A stretch of 64,000 bases of DNA from Clostridiales bacterium (GCA_017545245.1 JAFWPB010000016.1:186001-250000), one strand, 5' to 3'; shown: positions 1-8,680, numbered from the stretch's first letter. The notes: generated by a model not told the origin, from the sequence alone. Numbers and translations are program-made.

Positions 1-55
1 TCGTACACTTACTAAAGCCGTCGCTTCGGCCTGATAAAAACTCACGTCCATTGTA

Positions 56-682
56 CTAGATCTTAATACGCTGATAGTAGAAGCACGCAAGCTGCGTACG
101 ATCCCGCAGATCCAGTTTGGACAACACCGCGCTGATCATGTTTCTCACCGTTCCTTCTCCGAGAAACATTTTCTGTGCGATTTCTTTATTTGAAAGCCCT
201 TCTGCAACCAGTTCCACAAGTTCTCTTTCTTTCGGCGTAATATCGTAATCTTCCCAACGGAAGGATTCACTTCGGTTCAGAAGATCCGGCAGACGCTCAA
301 CGATTTTGCCGCCGAAAACAGTCTGTCCGCCAAATACCGCATGTACAGCTGTAGATAGCGAGGCACAGTCCTGTTTCAGGATATACCCCTTTGCGCCGAC
401 TTTCAGCGCACGGTTGATATATTCATCATCGAGAAAGGTAGTAAGCAGGATCACCTTGGCCGTCGGATCAATCTTCAGGATTTCTTCTGTTGCAGTCAGA
501 CCGTCCGTCTCTTCCATTCGGATGTCCGACAGCACCACATCGGGCCTACATTCCGGGTAAGAATCCACCGCCTCTTTTCCACTACTGCACATCTTGATTA
601 CTTCGATGTCCTGATCCTGCTCCAGGATGATCTTCAGTGACTGGTTAACGAGTGGATCGTCATCCACGATCATGATCTTCAT
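56..682 (-). CDS. NarL/FixJ-family response regulator
   Basis: DNA-binding response regulator of 208 aa. An N-terminal receiver domain (about 1-118) has the acidic pocket DDD at 7-9, phospho-acceptor Asp53 (LSDIRM), Thr81 and Lys103. A LuxR-type helix-turn-helix fills about 147-200 (ITPKERELVELVAEGLSNKEIA). The start codon overlaps the stop of the upstream histidine kinase gene (ATGA), so the two are translationally coupled. It sits last in an ATPase-permease-permease-kinase-regulator set, the order seen in Bacillus LnrLMN/LnrJK, so the adjacent exporter is the likely target (inference). A candidate binding site, ATGACA-TT-TGTCAT, lies upstream of the ATPase promoter. The family call is secure; the inducing signal is unknown. 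Confidence 0.95.
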   Translation of the reverse strand: MKIMIVDDDPLVNQSLKIILEQDQDIEVIKMCSSGKEAVDSYPECRPDVVLSDIRMEETDGLTATEEILKIDPTAKVILLTTFLDDEYINRALKVGAKGYILKQDCASLSTAVHAVFGGQTVFGGKIVERLPDLLNRSESFRWEDYDITPKERELVELVAEGLSNKEIAQKMFLGEGTVRNMISAVLSKLDLRDRTQLACFYYQRIKI

Positions 683-1890
683 TTTTGCTCCTCCGTTTTT
701 CTCGGTATCGTTACTGTGATATGAAAGCCGTCTTCCCCCCCGCGGATCGAAGTTCTTCCTCCGCAGGAAACAGCTCTTGAATTGATGTTATAAAGTCCGA
801 TGCCATGCTCCCCTTCCAAAGCCGCGAAATCAGCCGGACGTGACAATTCCATAGGTTTGCATTTACCATCATCAGAAACGAGTATGCGCCAGAAAGTTAC
901 GTTCTCGACAACTTCCATCCGAACCTTCTTACCATTACTATGTTTGGCAATATTGGTAACCCCTTCCTTGAAAATGCCAAGGATCGCATTCTTCACATTT
1001 GTCGGAATCGGTGATTCGATCGATGTTGACACTGTCACATCAAAACGGTCCTTGATCGTGGATGCGATCTCATGGATGCCGATGGAAAGATCGATGGAAT
1101 CATCATGCAATTCATGGACACTTCTTCTTATATTAGTCATCGCCTCATTGACCGTGCCGGTGACCGATTCCAGAAGTGGCTTGGTCTTCTCATCCTGGTT
1201 TATGACATTGATCGCCTGAAGCTGTACGACCGCCCTCGTCAACATATGTCCGACATTGTCATGGATCTCCCTTGCAATACGGTTTCTCTCGGACAGGGTC
1301 GCATTACGGACCTGCATATCCATGTTATTCGATATCTCATCCTTCAAGCGGAGAGATTTCTGCGCATCGTAACGCACATCATCAAACTTATCCGTCAGAA
1401 ACGATTCATACTGATGCACATATACAGTCTTAACTGCAAGAAGCGCAGAAGGGATCACAAGATAGACCAGATACGTCGGTACCGAGACCACACATGCTCC
1501 GACAACAAGAATGAACTTCAGCCAAAGTGCTTTTTGCGATGCAAGAGACCAGTCGGGATTCTTCGCTGCTTTCTCCACATGAAATTGCCGGAGAAGCTCC
1601 TCCATCTTCTTATCTGACAAAAGACCGTATACACAAGCCGGAAGAGCCGTGGTCGTCTCCGGAATAAAATACGAAAGCACACCCACACCGATCAGGATCA
1701 CTGTACTGACATACTGATTCCGAAGCACCTCCGTCGCCAGGCAAACGATCACGATCAGAAGGATACACGCAATCGTATACTCATTTCTCTGAAACATACT
1801 CTGACCACCCGCACCGTTCCCGGAAAGCAGAAAAAGCGCCGCGACCGAAAGCCCGATCAGTATTAACTTGTCGATCAATCTATATAACAT
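679..1890 (-). CDS. NarL-type sensor histidine kinase (HisKA_3)
   Basis: Membrane histidine kinase, 403 aa from the chosen start. About five hydrophobic segments fill the first 150 residues, followed by a short coiled linker, a HisKA_3 box (SERNRIAREIHDNVGH, phospho-His210) and a C-terminal HATPase_c domain with the G box EGEHGIGLYNI. It pairs with the response regulator it overlaps by 4 bp. The start is uncertain. The open frame continues upstream to 1995, but that part runs into a long inverted repeat and reads as non-membrane sequence. The ATG at 1890 has no clear ribosome binding site and a TATAAT-like box ends just upstream, so a leaderless transcript is possible; ATG at 1908 is the alternative. 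Confidence 0.92.
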   Translation of the reverse strand: MLYRLIDKLILIGLSVAALFLLSGNGAGGQSMFQRNEYTIACILLIVIVCLATEVLRNQYVSTVILIGVGVLSYFIPETTTALPACVYGLLSDKKMEELLRQFHVEKAAKNPDWSLASQKALWLKFILVVGACVVSVPTYLVYLVIPSALLAVKTVYVHQYESFLTDKFDDVRYDAQKSLRLKDEISNNMDMQVRNATLSERNRIAREIHDNVGHMLTRAVVQLQAINVINQDEKTKPLLESVTGTVNEAMTNIRRSVHELHDDSIDLSIGIHEIASTIKDRFDVTVSTSIESPIPTNVKNAILGIFKEGVTNIAKHSNGKKVRMEVVENVTFWRILVSDDGKCKPMELSRPADFAALEGEHGIGLYNINSRAVSCGGRTSIRGGEDGFHITVTIPRKTEEQK

Positions 1891-1909
1891 GTATTCATTA
1901 TATCGCATA

Positions 1910-1997
1910 AAGTGAACCGTGACATACAAGCCTAAGCGCTGGTCCTCGGACTTCGTCCTGCGGAATCGCGCTACGGCTTGATGCTCACGGTTCACTT
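1910..1997. repeat. Structured inverted-repeat element A
   Basis: Non-coding element with perfect 13-bp outer arms, AAGTGAACCGTGA (1910-1922) and TCACGGTTCACTT (1985-1997). Nested inside are CAAGCC/GGCTTG (1927-1932/1975-1980), GCGC/GCGC (1936-1939/1968-1971) and an apical GGAC-TTC-GTCC hairpin (1948-1958). The interior read on the minus strand (GCGATTCCGCA, hairpin, GAGGACCAGC) matches the plus-strand interior of the element at 2005-2139. It lies between the permease and kinase genes, so it could act as a terminator or processing site in that transcript. The structure is seen directly; the function is not known. Confidence 0.7.
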
Positions 1998-2004
1998 CTC
2001 TCCG

Positions 2005-2139
2005 AAAAAGACTTTATGTTGAGCAGCGTTTCCTCCCGACGCAACCCGTTCACTCACAAAAAGCGTGACATCAAACCGATTCGCGATTCCGCAGACGCGA
2101 GGCGTCGAGGACCTAGCTGCGAGACATGCAGTCTTTTTT
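2005..2139. repeat. Structured inverted-repeat element C, terminator-like
   Basis: A long imperfect hairpin closed by AAAAAGACT (2005-2013) and AGTCTTTTTT (2130-2139), with GAGCAGC/GCTGCGAG pairing inside. Its core GCGATTCCGCA-[GACGC-GAG-GCGTC]-GAGGACC-T-AGC (about 2084-2117) repeats the core of element A in opposite orientation. The apical stem differs in sequence but keeps its pairing. Read on the minus strand it follows the stop of the second permease within 3 bp and ends in a T run, so it probably terminates the exporter transcript. Confidence 0.65.
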
Positions 2140-2141
2140 AC

Positions 2142-3350
2142 TTATGCTGCCTTCCCTTGCTTGATCTTCTTGATCACTATTGCGATCATTACAAATGCAA
2201 GTCCGAAGAGGATCTGTACACCGAAGGATCCGAAGATGTTTCCTACGCTGAAAGTATAGTTCATGCCCGACCCCGAATAGATCGTATTGAATACTTTCGA
2301 TGTCCAGAAGAACGGCAGGAAATGGGCAAATGTCTGTACACCGCTGCTCATGAAATAGAACGGGACGAAAATGCCGCAAAGGAAGCACATGGAAAGTCCG
2401 ACTGCATTGCAGATGAGGCTGAGTGTTCCGGTCTTGAGATTGAATGAAGAAACCAGAAGAGTAAAACCACAAAGGTAAAACGTCGTAGTGATCAGATTCA
2501 GAACAACTACCCATCCGTATTGTCTCATCATGTCCGTAGAACCCGCATATACAAAGCTGAATATCACATAGACCGCCACCATACATGCTGCGCAGGTCAT
2601 CAGTCCTGCCATCTGCGCAAGCGTTTTCTTGACGGGACGGACAGGTGCGGCATCCATACGTGCTGCAATCTCTTTTTTGTTACCGGTGATGATCACAGAA
2701 GCGACAGACATACCCAGTACCCAGAGGCAAATGAAGCAGAAATAATTCAGTACCATGTATGTGGCATACTCACGGGTATCCGTGTGGAGCGATTCTTTAT
2801 TCTCGGAAACGACACCGAAAGTCACATCCGAAACCGCCGTCGAAAGTGCTTTTGAAACGGATGTCTCTGCATCCAGACCCATTGCACGATAGCTTCTGTA
2901 GATGTTTACGAAAGAATCGATATCATTGACGAAGCTGAATGTTTTACCGGAGACCTGGCTGTGGGAAGAATAGCTCAGGGAGATATCCTCACCTGCATCG
3001 ATCTTCTCCTGGAAGTGCTCCGGCACCTCTACAAAGTAATCCGAGATGGCGAAGTACAGAATATCGTTGATGGATTCTTCGGAAGATGTCTTATCGTCTT
3101 CTACCGAACCATAGGACTCGAGCATTTTGCGGATACCCGCACTCAGTTCGCTCTCATCATTGTCACGGAAAAGCACGCCGAGGTTATTGTAGCTGACGCT
3201 TTTTTCACTCGCAGAATCTTCCCCGTTATCGACCTGATAAGGCGCAGAAACAATCATGGAGATCGCGTACACGATCATGACGATCACTGCGATAATGATC
3301 GATAAACGATAAGCTTTGACCAGTTTGAAGAAATTCTTATATAGCTGCAT
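2142..3350 (-). CDS. ABC-2 type transporter permease (second subunit)
   Basis: Integral membrane permease, 402 aa. One N-terminal membrane segment (about 17-36) is followed by a roughly 170-residue extracytoplasmic region and then five to six hydrophobic helices to the C-terminus, the ABC2_membrane_3/YhgE-like layout. A ribosome binding site (AAGGAGA) precedes the ATG, and the gene overlaps the upstream permease gene by 14 bp. With its partner and the ATPase it would form an exporter of the ABC-2 family, probably for a drug, lantibiotic or polyene-type lipophilic compound given the LnrLMN-like gene order (inference). The substrate cannot be read from the sequence. Confidence 0.88.
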   Translation of the reverse strand: MQLYKNFFKLVKAYRLSIIIAVIVMIVYAISMIVSAPYQVDNGEDSASEKSVSYNNLGVLFRDNDESELSAGIRKMLESYGSVEDDKTSSEESINDILYFAISDYFVEVPEHFQEKIDAGEDISLSYSSHSQVSGKTFSFVNDIDSFVNIYRSYRAMGLDAETSVSKALSTAVSDVTFGVVSENKESLHTDTREYATYMVLNYFCFICLWVLGMSVASVIITGNKKEIAARMDAAPVRPVKKTLAQMAGLMTCAACMVAVYVIFSFVYAGSTDMMRQYGWVVVLNLITTTFYLCGFTLLVSSFNLKTGTLSLICNAVGLSMCFLCGIFVPFYFMSSGVQTFAHFLPFFWTSKVFNTIYSGSGMNYTFSVGNIFGSFGVQILFGLAFVMIAIVIKKIKQGKAA

Positions 3351-4527
3351 ACTTTTCTCTCCTTAATTTCAGGATCGCAATCGTCAGGAACACCACTGTT
3401 GCTCCGGCAATTTTGATCAGGTTCATCCAGAAGCCATCCAATGTCGCATAATTGACCAGTCGGAAGAATGCGAAGTTCATGATCGTTGCCGGATTGATCC
3501 GGTTGATGATCGGACAGTATTTCTCGAAGAAACCGGGAAGCACTACGATCATCTCACCGCTCAGGAATACCGACAGCATGACCAAACCGGTTGCCTTGCC
3601 GTCGCGCTGGTTCTCGTCTCCTTTGGTAAAGAGGCCGAAAAGTGCACCAAGGCTCATGGAGAACAGGTTTCCGATCAGAACGAACAGGATGATTTCCAGT
3701 ATGCGGTTTCCGACCGGGATCTTGAAGATGTACTTGAGTGCAAGCAGGTCAAAGAACGATACAAAGCAAGCCACTACATATCGTGCCAGGAAGGAAGAAA
3801 GAAGGATCGCACTCTTTTTCTTCGGGGATACGCTCGTTCTCATTCCGTATCCGCTCAGGTCACCCTGGATATCAAATACTGTATGCACGCCCGGAGTCAC
3901 ATTAAAGAACATGCCCATGACGATCGTAGAGTAGAAATACCAGGCATACACATTTGCCGAGGTGCCATCATCGCCGAGAAACGTTGACTTGGCTTTCATA
4001 ACGGAGATCTGGTCCGAGAGACTGTCCATGACCAGCTGGATCTTGTCCGGCGCCGTCATCGCTGCATCCTTCATGATCTGGTAGTTTCTTCTATAGGATT
4101 CGACGATGGATCTGGCCACCATCAAAGTTGTCGTATCTACGGAATCGCCAACCTTCACTTCTATCGTCTCCGCTTTTCCATCGACCAGGAAAAGCACTTC
4201 GTTTTTTTTGTCAAGGATCAGTTTTTCCGCTTCTTCTTGTGAGTTCGCTGCGATCAATTCCACAATCTCGTGATTATAGCCCATATTGCTGTTTTTCACG
4301 GCCGCAGGGTCAGATAAGTTTTGTAATACATTTCCGAATTCTTCGGTAAAAGCACTTTCGTTTACATAGATCGCGCTGCATTTTACCGGTTCAAAATCCA
4401 CTTCACCTTTTGCCGGTCCCATGAAAGTTACATGGAAACATGTCATCAGAAGAAGCGGGAAGGCTAATGCCCAGAAGACATAGGCTTTGTCGCGCAGTGC
4501 TTTGCGCAGATAATATGAAAACATCAT
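3337..4527 (-). CDS. ABC-2 type transporter permease (first subunit)
   Basis: Integral membrane permease, 396 aa, with the same design as its downstream neighbour: one N-terminal membrane helix, a soluble loop of about 170 residues and a C-terminal bundle of about five helices. A strong ribosome binding site (AGGAGGAACGGG) precedes ATG-ATG at 4527/4524. It lies 15 bp downstream of the ATPase gene and overlaps the next permease gene. It is likely the partner half of a heterodimeric permease. Sequence identity to the second permease is low, so the two are distinct subunits and not a recent duplication. Confidence 0.88.
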   Translation of the reverse strand: MMFSYYLRKALRDKAYVFWALAFPLLLMTCFHVTFMGPAKGEVDFEPVKCSAIYVNESAFTEEFGNVLQNLSDPAAVKNSNMGYNHEIVELIAANSQEEAEKLILDKKNEVLFLVDGKAETIEVKVGDSVDTTTLMVARSIVESYRRNYQIMKDAAMTAPDKIQLVMDSLSDQISVMKAKSTFLGDDGTSANVYAWYFYSTIVMGMFFNVTPGVHTVFDIQGDLSGYGMRTSVSPKKKSAILLSSFLARYVVACFVSFFDLLALKYIFKIPVGNRILEIILFVLIGNLFSMSLGALFGLFTKGDENQRDGKATGLVMLSVFLSGEMIVVLPGFFEKYCPIINRINPATIMNFAFFRLVNYATLDGFWMNLIKIAGATVVFLTIAILKLRREKYAAI

Positions 4528-4542
4528 TTCCCGTTCCTCCTA

Positions 4543-5481
4543 TTAATCATCACGAAGTTCTTTTCCGGTCAGTTCAAGGAAGACATCGTTCAATGTCGGC
4601 TGCTCGGAATAGACACCCTTCATCTTGTAACCTTTCTCTTCGAGCACCTTGATCACTTCCACGACATTGTTTCCATGACCGGCCTCGACCTTCAGTTCTT
4701 TGCCATCGTAATTGACGCTGTACACGTTGTTCAGTTTCCTGATCTTCTCAACATCCTCTTCTGCTACGCCTTTTACGATGATGCGGATCAGTTCGCTCTT
4801 CTTGATCATGCTCTTCAGTGCATCAACGGTTCCCTCTGCTATCAGCTGGCCTTTGTCGATGATGATGATCCTGTCTGCGAGCTGTTCGACCTCTTCCATG
4901 TAGTGGGACGTGTAGATGATCGTTGCACCTTCATTGCGGAGCTGCTCGATACCCTCGAGGATCTTGTTTCGGCTCTGTGGGTCAACCGCTACTGTCGGCT
5001 CGTCAAAGAAAATGATCTTCGGTTTGTGGGCGATGCCGCATGCGATATTCAATCTTCTCTTCAAACCACCGGACAGTTTCTTCGGGCGGAACTTCTTGAA
5101 CTCTTCGAGGCCGACGAAATCGATGGCTTCCTGCACTCTCTTTTTGCGCTCAGCCTTATCTTCGATATAAAGGCCACAGAAGAAATCAATATTCTCATAC
5201 ACGGTAAACTCTTCGAATACGGAAACTTCCTGTGGAACGACACCAATCTTACTCTTCAGATCGTAAGACTTGGGTGTCATCTCCTTGCCCATGATCGTGA
5301 TCGAGCCTTTATCGTATTCCAGAAGAGACAGGATGCAGTTGATGGTCGTGGACTTACCGGAACCGTTCGGACCAAGAAGACCCAGGATCTCGCCCTCGTT
5401 GACCGTCATGCTGAAATTATCGACGGCGATCAATTCTTTGTAACGCTTTACCAAACCATCTACTTTAATGATTTCATTCAT
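4543..5481 (-). CDS. ABC-2 exporter ATP-binding protein
   Basis: Nucleotide-binding subunit, 312 aa, energising the two downstream permeases. Walker A is GPNGSGKST, the signature is LSGGLKRRLNIACG, and Walker B is KIIFFDEPTVAVDP, with TVAVD where TVGLD is usual. A C-terminal extension of about 80 residues is typical of drug-export ATPases (DrrA/CcmA type). The start at 5481 was chosen because GAGGTCACGAAC precedes it and because the N-terminus MNEIIKVDGLVKRY fits the family; the open frame runs 38 codons further upstream into leader sequence. A promoter and a candidate operator lie upstream. Confidence 0.93.
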   Translation of the reverse strand: MNEIIKVDGLVKRYKELIAVDNFSMTVNEGEILGLLGPNGSGKSTTINCILSLLEYDKGSITIMGKEMTPKSYDLKSKIGVVPQEVSVFEEFTVYENIDFFCGLYIEDKAERKKRVQEAIDFVGLEEFKKFRPKKLSGGLKRRLNIACGIAHKPKIIFFDEPTVAVDPQSRNKILEGIEQLRNEGATIIYTSHYMEEVEQLADRIIIIDKGQLIAEGTVDALKSMIKKSELIRIIVKGVAEEDVEKIRKLNNVYSVNYDGKELKVEAGHGNNVVEVIKVLEEKGYKMKGVYSEQPTLNDVFLELTGKELRDD

Positions 5482-5566
5482 GTTCGTGACCTCATTTCTT
5501 TTTCGTTCTTTGTGTTTTTCTTTTGGGTCCGGCCGCTTGCGTAGCCCGCCCGCACTCTTTATGAGT

Positions 5567-5595
5567 CTATTATTCCATACCCGCTTTTCACGCAA
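5567..5595 (-). promoter_or_regulatory. Predicted promoter of the exporter operon
   Basis: Minus-strand -35 TTGCGT (5595-5590) and -10 TAATAG (5572-5567) with a 17-bp spacer, about 85 bp upstream of the ATPase start. Neither box is perfect, which fits a promoter that needs activation. Confidence 0.5.
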
Positions 5596-5619
5596 TAGTG
5601 AACAGCATCACTTCCGCAC

Positions 5620-5633
5620 ATGACATTTGTCAT
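5620..5633. promoter_or_regulatory. Candidate response-regulator site ATGACA-TT-TGTCAT
   Basis: A perfect 6-2-6 inverted repeat about 25 bp upstream of the -35 box of the exporter operon, near -66 from the predicted transcription start. NarL-family regulators typically bind such short dyads upstream of promoters, so the co-encoded regulator is the natural candidate. The site is seen; the binding is inference. Confidence 0.5.
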
Positions 5634-5638
5634 ATCAT

Positions 5639-5726
5639 AAAAAACCGGCAAACGTAAACCTTAATGCGCTGGCCAGAAACGATGTTCTGGTCCTCAGCGA
5701 TGCTGGTCTACATTTGCCGGTTTTAA
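5639..5726 (-). terminator. Large bipartite hairpin terminator (element B)
   Basis: Perfect 12-bp arms AAAACCGGCAAA (5641-5652) and TTTGCCGGTTTT (5713-5724) enclose further stems CGCTG/CAGCG and CCAGAA/TTCTGG. On the minus strand it begins about 25 bp after the glucanase stop and ends with a run of six T. It shares short stretches (GCGCTGG, CTGGTCCTC) with element A and may be a relative, but the arrangement differs. Confidence 0.65.
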
Positions 5727-5749
5727 CGAGGTAAATATGCGTTTGGCGC

Positions 5750-7180
5750 TTAAGCGGGGATTTCTTCGACTCTTACGTTTGTAATATAGATCGTATCTGT
5801 ATAGCCTAATTTGCCCATATTAAACTCGAGGCGTCCGTTGTTATCGTCTTTATCTTTCATCTCGAATTCAAATTCGAATGTCTGCCATTCCGGGGAAAGC
5901 CAGATCGCCGTGTCTTTCAGATAGCGGATCCAGCCGGCATTCGGTGCCGAGACACAAACTACACAATTTCTCTTCGCGTCTGCCTTGATGTCAAAAGTAA
6001 CTTTGTACTTGTGTCCTTTTCTCATCGGAAGATCCGGTTGAACGAGCTGGACAGAATATTCTTCTGTTCCGCAATTGGTGGAAGTGATCACGATCGCTCC
6101 ATCTTTAATCTGCGCTTCACCTACGCCATCGTTAAACAGCAGGAACTTCCAGTCCAGATCATCGGTGAGGTCTTCCTGTTCTTCGAATTTACCGTTACGG
6201 ATAAAGTTTCCATCAGGAAGCGGCTCACGGAACGTTTTCTCAGGCTTCTTAACATTTGTATCGTAAGAAGGTTTCTGGTAAACACGGACATAATCGATTT
6301 CAAACTCGGCTTTAGAAAAGTCTGTCGTCGAATCCGGGTTTCCCGGCCAGTTACCACCGACCGCCAGGTTCATCTGTACGAAGAAATCCTGGTCAAAAGG
6401 AGCCGGATACGGTAATTCATCAGAACCGGCGATTGCCGTGAACCAGTCATTACATGTAAGCACCAGTTCGTTGTCCGTATAAAAGCGCATCTCGCCAGGT
6501 TCCCATTCCACAGAGTATTCATGGAACTTCGCCGAGAAACTATCGGCGCCCTTCTTCTCAATCGTACCTTGCTGCTCCGCATGCGGCTCACCATAATGGA
6601 TCGTCGAATACGAGATAGTCGTATCATTACCAAGCGACTCCATAATATCGATTTCACCGCACTTCGGCCACTGGCCATAGATGTTTTCGTTCTTCGGCAT
6701 CATCCAGATTGCCGGCCACAAGCCTTGGCCTTCCGGAACTTTTGCCGAAACGACTACCTTTCCGTACATAAAGTCTGTCTTGTTCTGGCTGTTGACCTTT
6801 CCGGATGTATAGTAAGGATTTCCATCCTTTTCTGTCTTGATTGCCTTCAGGATCAGTTTTCCATCACGGACAAAAACATTCTCGGTCGTGTTGGTATATT
6901 CCTGAAGTTCATTGTTTGTCCAGCCCGGCTGACGGGTCTCACGGGTCCACTTGGTCGTATCCAGATCCTCGCCCTCGAATTCATCATTCCAAAGAAGCTT
7001 GTACCCATCCAGCTCCGGCGCTTCCGTTTTTGCCTGTGTCGTTTCTGCGGCAGTTGTCGTTGCTTCTGTTGTAGTCTGAGTCTGCGTAGAAGCTGCGGTC
7101 GTCTCATTCTTTTTACAGCCGACGATCGAAAACAACATACTTGCTGCCAAAGCACTGCAAACCAGTTTCATTTTCTTCAT
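5750..7180 (-). CDS. GH16 family beta-glucanase lipoprotein with C-terminal CBM
   Basis: Secreted endo-beta-glucanase (laminarinase/lichenase type), 476 aa. A lipoprotein signal peptide ends at the lipobox FSIVGC (Cys22) and is followed by a Thr-rich linker (about 26-54). The GH16 catalytic domain (about 58-300) contains the hallmark GEIDIMES with nucleophile Glu176, Asp178 and acid/base Glu181. Residues 330-476 form a beta-rich module that looks like a CBM4/9-type carbohydrate-binding domain. GGAGG lies 8-9 bp before the ATG. It is transcribed divergently from an AraC-type regulator, suggesting substrate induction (inference). Beta-1,3 versus mixed-linkage specificity cannot be decided here. 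Confidence 0.93.
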   Translation of the reverse strand: MKKMKLVCSALAASMLFSIVGCKKNETTAASTQTQTTTEATTTAAETTQAKTEAPELDGYKLLWNDEFEGEDLDTTKWTRETRQPGWTNNELQEYTNTTENVFVRDGKLILKAIKTEKDGNPYYTSGKVNSQNKTDFMYGKVVVSAKVPEGQGLWPAIWMMPKNENIYGQWPKCGEIDIMESLGNDTTISYSTIHYGEPHAEQQGTIEKKGADSFSAKFHEYSVEWEPGEMRFYTDNELVLTCNDWFTAIAGSDELPYPAPFDQDFFVQMNLAVGGNWPGNPDSTTDFSKAEFEIDYVRVYQKPSYDTNVKKPEKTFREPLPDGNFIRNGKFEEQEDLTDDLDWKFLLFNDGVGEAQIKDGAIVITSTNCGTEEYSVQLVQPDLPMRKGHKYKVTFDIKADAKRNCVVCVSAPNAGWIRYLKDTAIWLSPEWQTFEFEFEMKDKDDNNGRLEFNMGKLGYTDTIYITNVRVEEIPA

Positions 7181-7201
7181 CTGATGTCCTCCCCAATGCC
7201 G

Positions 7202-7222
7202 TCGGACATGATGTATGTCCGA
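7202..7222. promoter_or_regulatory. Inverted repeat in the glucanase leader
   Basis: TCGGACAT-5 bp-ATGTCCGA, a perfect 8-bp dyad 22 bp upstream of the glucanase start and close to its ribosome binding site. It could be an operator or a leader hairpin in the shared glucanase/AraC intergenic region. A TATAAT at 7301-7306 is the likely -10 of the divergent AraC gene. Nothing else is recognisable in 7223-7402. Confidence 0.4.
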
Positions 7223-7402
7223 TCGAATTCATTTTCTTAAACATAACAAGAAAGGAGTTTTCATTATTGCTTTTTAATGCTGTTTTTTACTTTTTCATGT
7301 TATAATCTTCTTGAAAAGCACTGTCATATCTTGATTCTTTGATTTCTTTCTGAAAATCATTCCAATGCACATGCTTAACTCATTTAAGAAAGGACAGGAA
7401 TA

Positions 7403-8161
7403 ATGCCGTCGCGGAAAAAGCAGATTTCTTATCAGGAATTTCTCAGTCGTGAATTTGAACTCTTTCATGCTCCCTATCAGGAGGAGACAGATTTTTTCCA
7501 TGCAGTTAAGAATGGCGAGATCAAGAAGATCCAGGTACTCCTGCGCGATTCTTTTCATACAAAAGAAGGTCTTGGAACGCTCTCCAAAGACCCTCTTCAG
7601 AATTTGAAATATCATTTTACGATCACGACAGCTATGGTCGCCCGCTACTGCATTTCCGGCGGTATGGCGCAGGCAGAAGCTTTCAGCTTAAGCGATTACT
7701 ATATCCGGCTTGCAGATGAAGCCACTTCGCCGGAAGAGATCTCAGACATCCATCACGATATGTGTCTGGCCTACACCACAAGAATGCGGGAACAGCTTCG
7801 TCAGGATCAGGTTTCCTCTTCGATCCGGATATGCATCAACTACATCTACGAACATCTGCACACCCGCATTACGATACTGACACTTGCTTCCGTCACCAAT
7901 CTTTCCCAGACTTACCTTTCCCGTTTATTCAAGAAAGAGACCGGATTCAGTATCAGCGAATACATATTGAATAAAAAACTGGATACCGCAAAGTCGATGC
8001 TGGCCAATTCATCGTATTCGATAGCAGAGATCTCTGCCTCTCTCGCCTTTCCAAGCCAGAGTTATTTCTCGAATGTCCTGAAGAAAAACTGCGGTATGAC
8101 TCCCAAACAATACCGGGATCAGAATATCGGAAAGATGGTACTTGATGAGATCATCCCATAA
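7403..8161 (+). CDS. AraC-family transcriptional regulator
   Basis: Regulator of 252 aa. The N-terminal 140 residues are helical and resemble the sensory half found with several Firmicutes AraC proteins rather than a cupin. The C-terminal 100 residues carry the two AraC helix-turn-helix motifs (ITILTLASVTNLSQTYLSRLF and SIAEISASLAFPSQSYFSNVLK). AAAGGACAGG precedes the ATG. It is divergent from the GH16 glucanase gene, so control of that gene is the simplest hypothesis. The downstream thioesterase gene is convergent, with 19 bp between the two stops. Confidence 0.9.
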   Translation: MPSRKKQISYQEFLSREFELFHAPYQEETDFFHAVKNGEIKKIQVLLRDSFHTKEGLGTLSKDPLQNLKYHFTITTAMVARYCISGGMAQAEAFSLSDYYIRLADEATSPEEISDIHHDMCLAYTTRMREQLRQDQVSSSIRICINYIYEHLHTRITILTLASVTNLSQTYLSRLFKKETGFSISEYILNKKLDTAKSMLANSSYSIAEISASLAFPSQSYFSNVLKKNCGMTPKQYRDQNIGKMVLDEIIP

Positions 8162-8180
8162 AAGCCGGTTTCGGAACGGA

Positions 8181-8603
8181 TCAGCCTTCTGCAATCTGTT
8201 CAGCCAGCGCCTGATAAAAATCCGGATGATCCTTCTCTAATCGGATCGGCCGTCCTTCCTTATTAACAAAGCAGTGTTCGGATCGTGCCTCGCACACCGG
8301 CTTTCCTTCTTCATTTTTCATAACATATCCGATCTGCAGGCGGACGCCTTTACAAGCCAGGACAGATACTTCAATACTTATCTTGTCCGGAAACGACGTA
8401 CTGCCTTTATATTTTACTTCGATACCGATCACAGGGGAAATGATTCCCTTCTCTTCCAGTTTATCGTAATCCCAGCCAAGCTGCGAAAGATAATCCACGC
8501 GCGCCTCTTCCATCCAACGTACGTAATTTGAATGATGGGTGATCCCCATCTTATCTGTCTCATAGTACTGTACTACATGTGAATATGCGTTGATCTTTTT
8601 CAT
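8181..8603 (-). CDS. Acyl-CoA thioesterase, 4HBT/YbgC family
   Basis: Hotdog-fold thioesterase, 140 aa, the usual length for the YbgC/FadM group. The motif YYETDKMGITHHSNY carries the family catalytic Asp (Asp17) and the following His pair. It would hydrolyse acyl-CoA or acyl-ACP thioesters in the cytoplasm; chain length is unknown. It stands alone between a convergent AraC gene and the terminator of the next gene, so there is no operon context to refine the substrate. Confidence 0.9.
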   Translation of the reverse strand: MKKINAYSHVVQYYETDKMGITHHSNYVRWMEEARVDYLSQLGWDYDKLEEKGIISPVIGIEVKYKGSTSFPDKISIEVSVLACKGVRLQIGYVMKNEEGKPVCEARSEHCFVNKEGRPIRLEKDHPDFYQALAEQIAEG

Positions 8604-8649
8604 AGCTTTATACTCCTGAATAATTAAACTCCTACCATTATACTAAATA

Positions 8650-8680
8650 AGTGGGCCATCTCGTAAGGAGATGACCCACT
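8650..8680 (-). terminator. Intrinsic terminator
   Basis: Thirteen-bp stem AGTGGGCCATCTC / GAGATGACCCACT with a 5-nt loop, between the stop of the DUF4214 gene and the thioesterase start. On the minus strand it is followed by TTATTT. Confidence 0.75.

Noticed and set aside
1-55. Further copy of structured element A/C at the window edge
   Set aside because: There is a small GCC...GGC hairpin and GTACA/TGTAC ends, but the shared core is absent and the region is cut by the edge.
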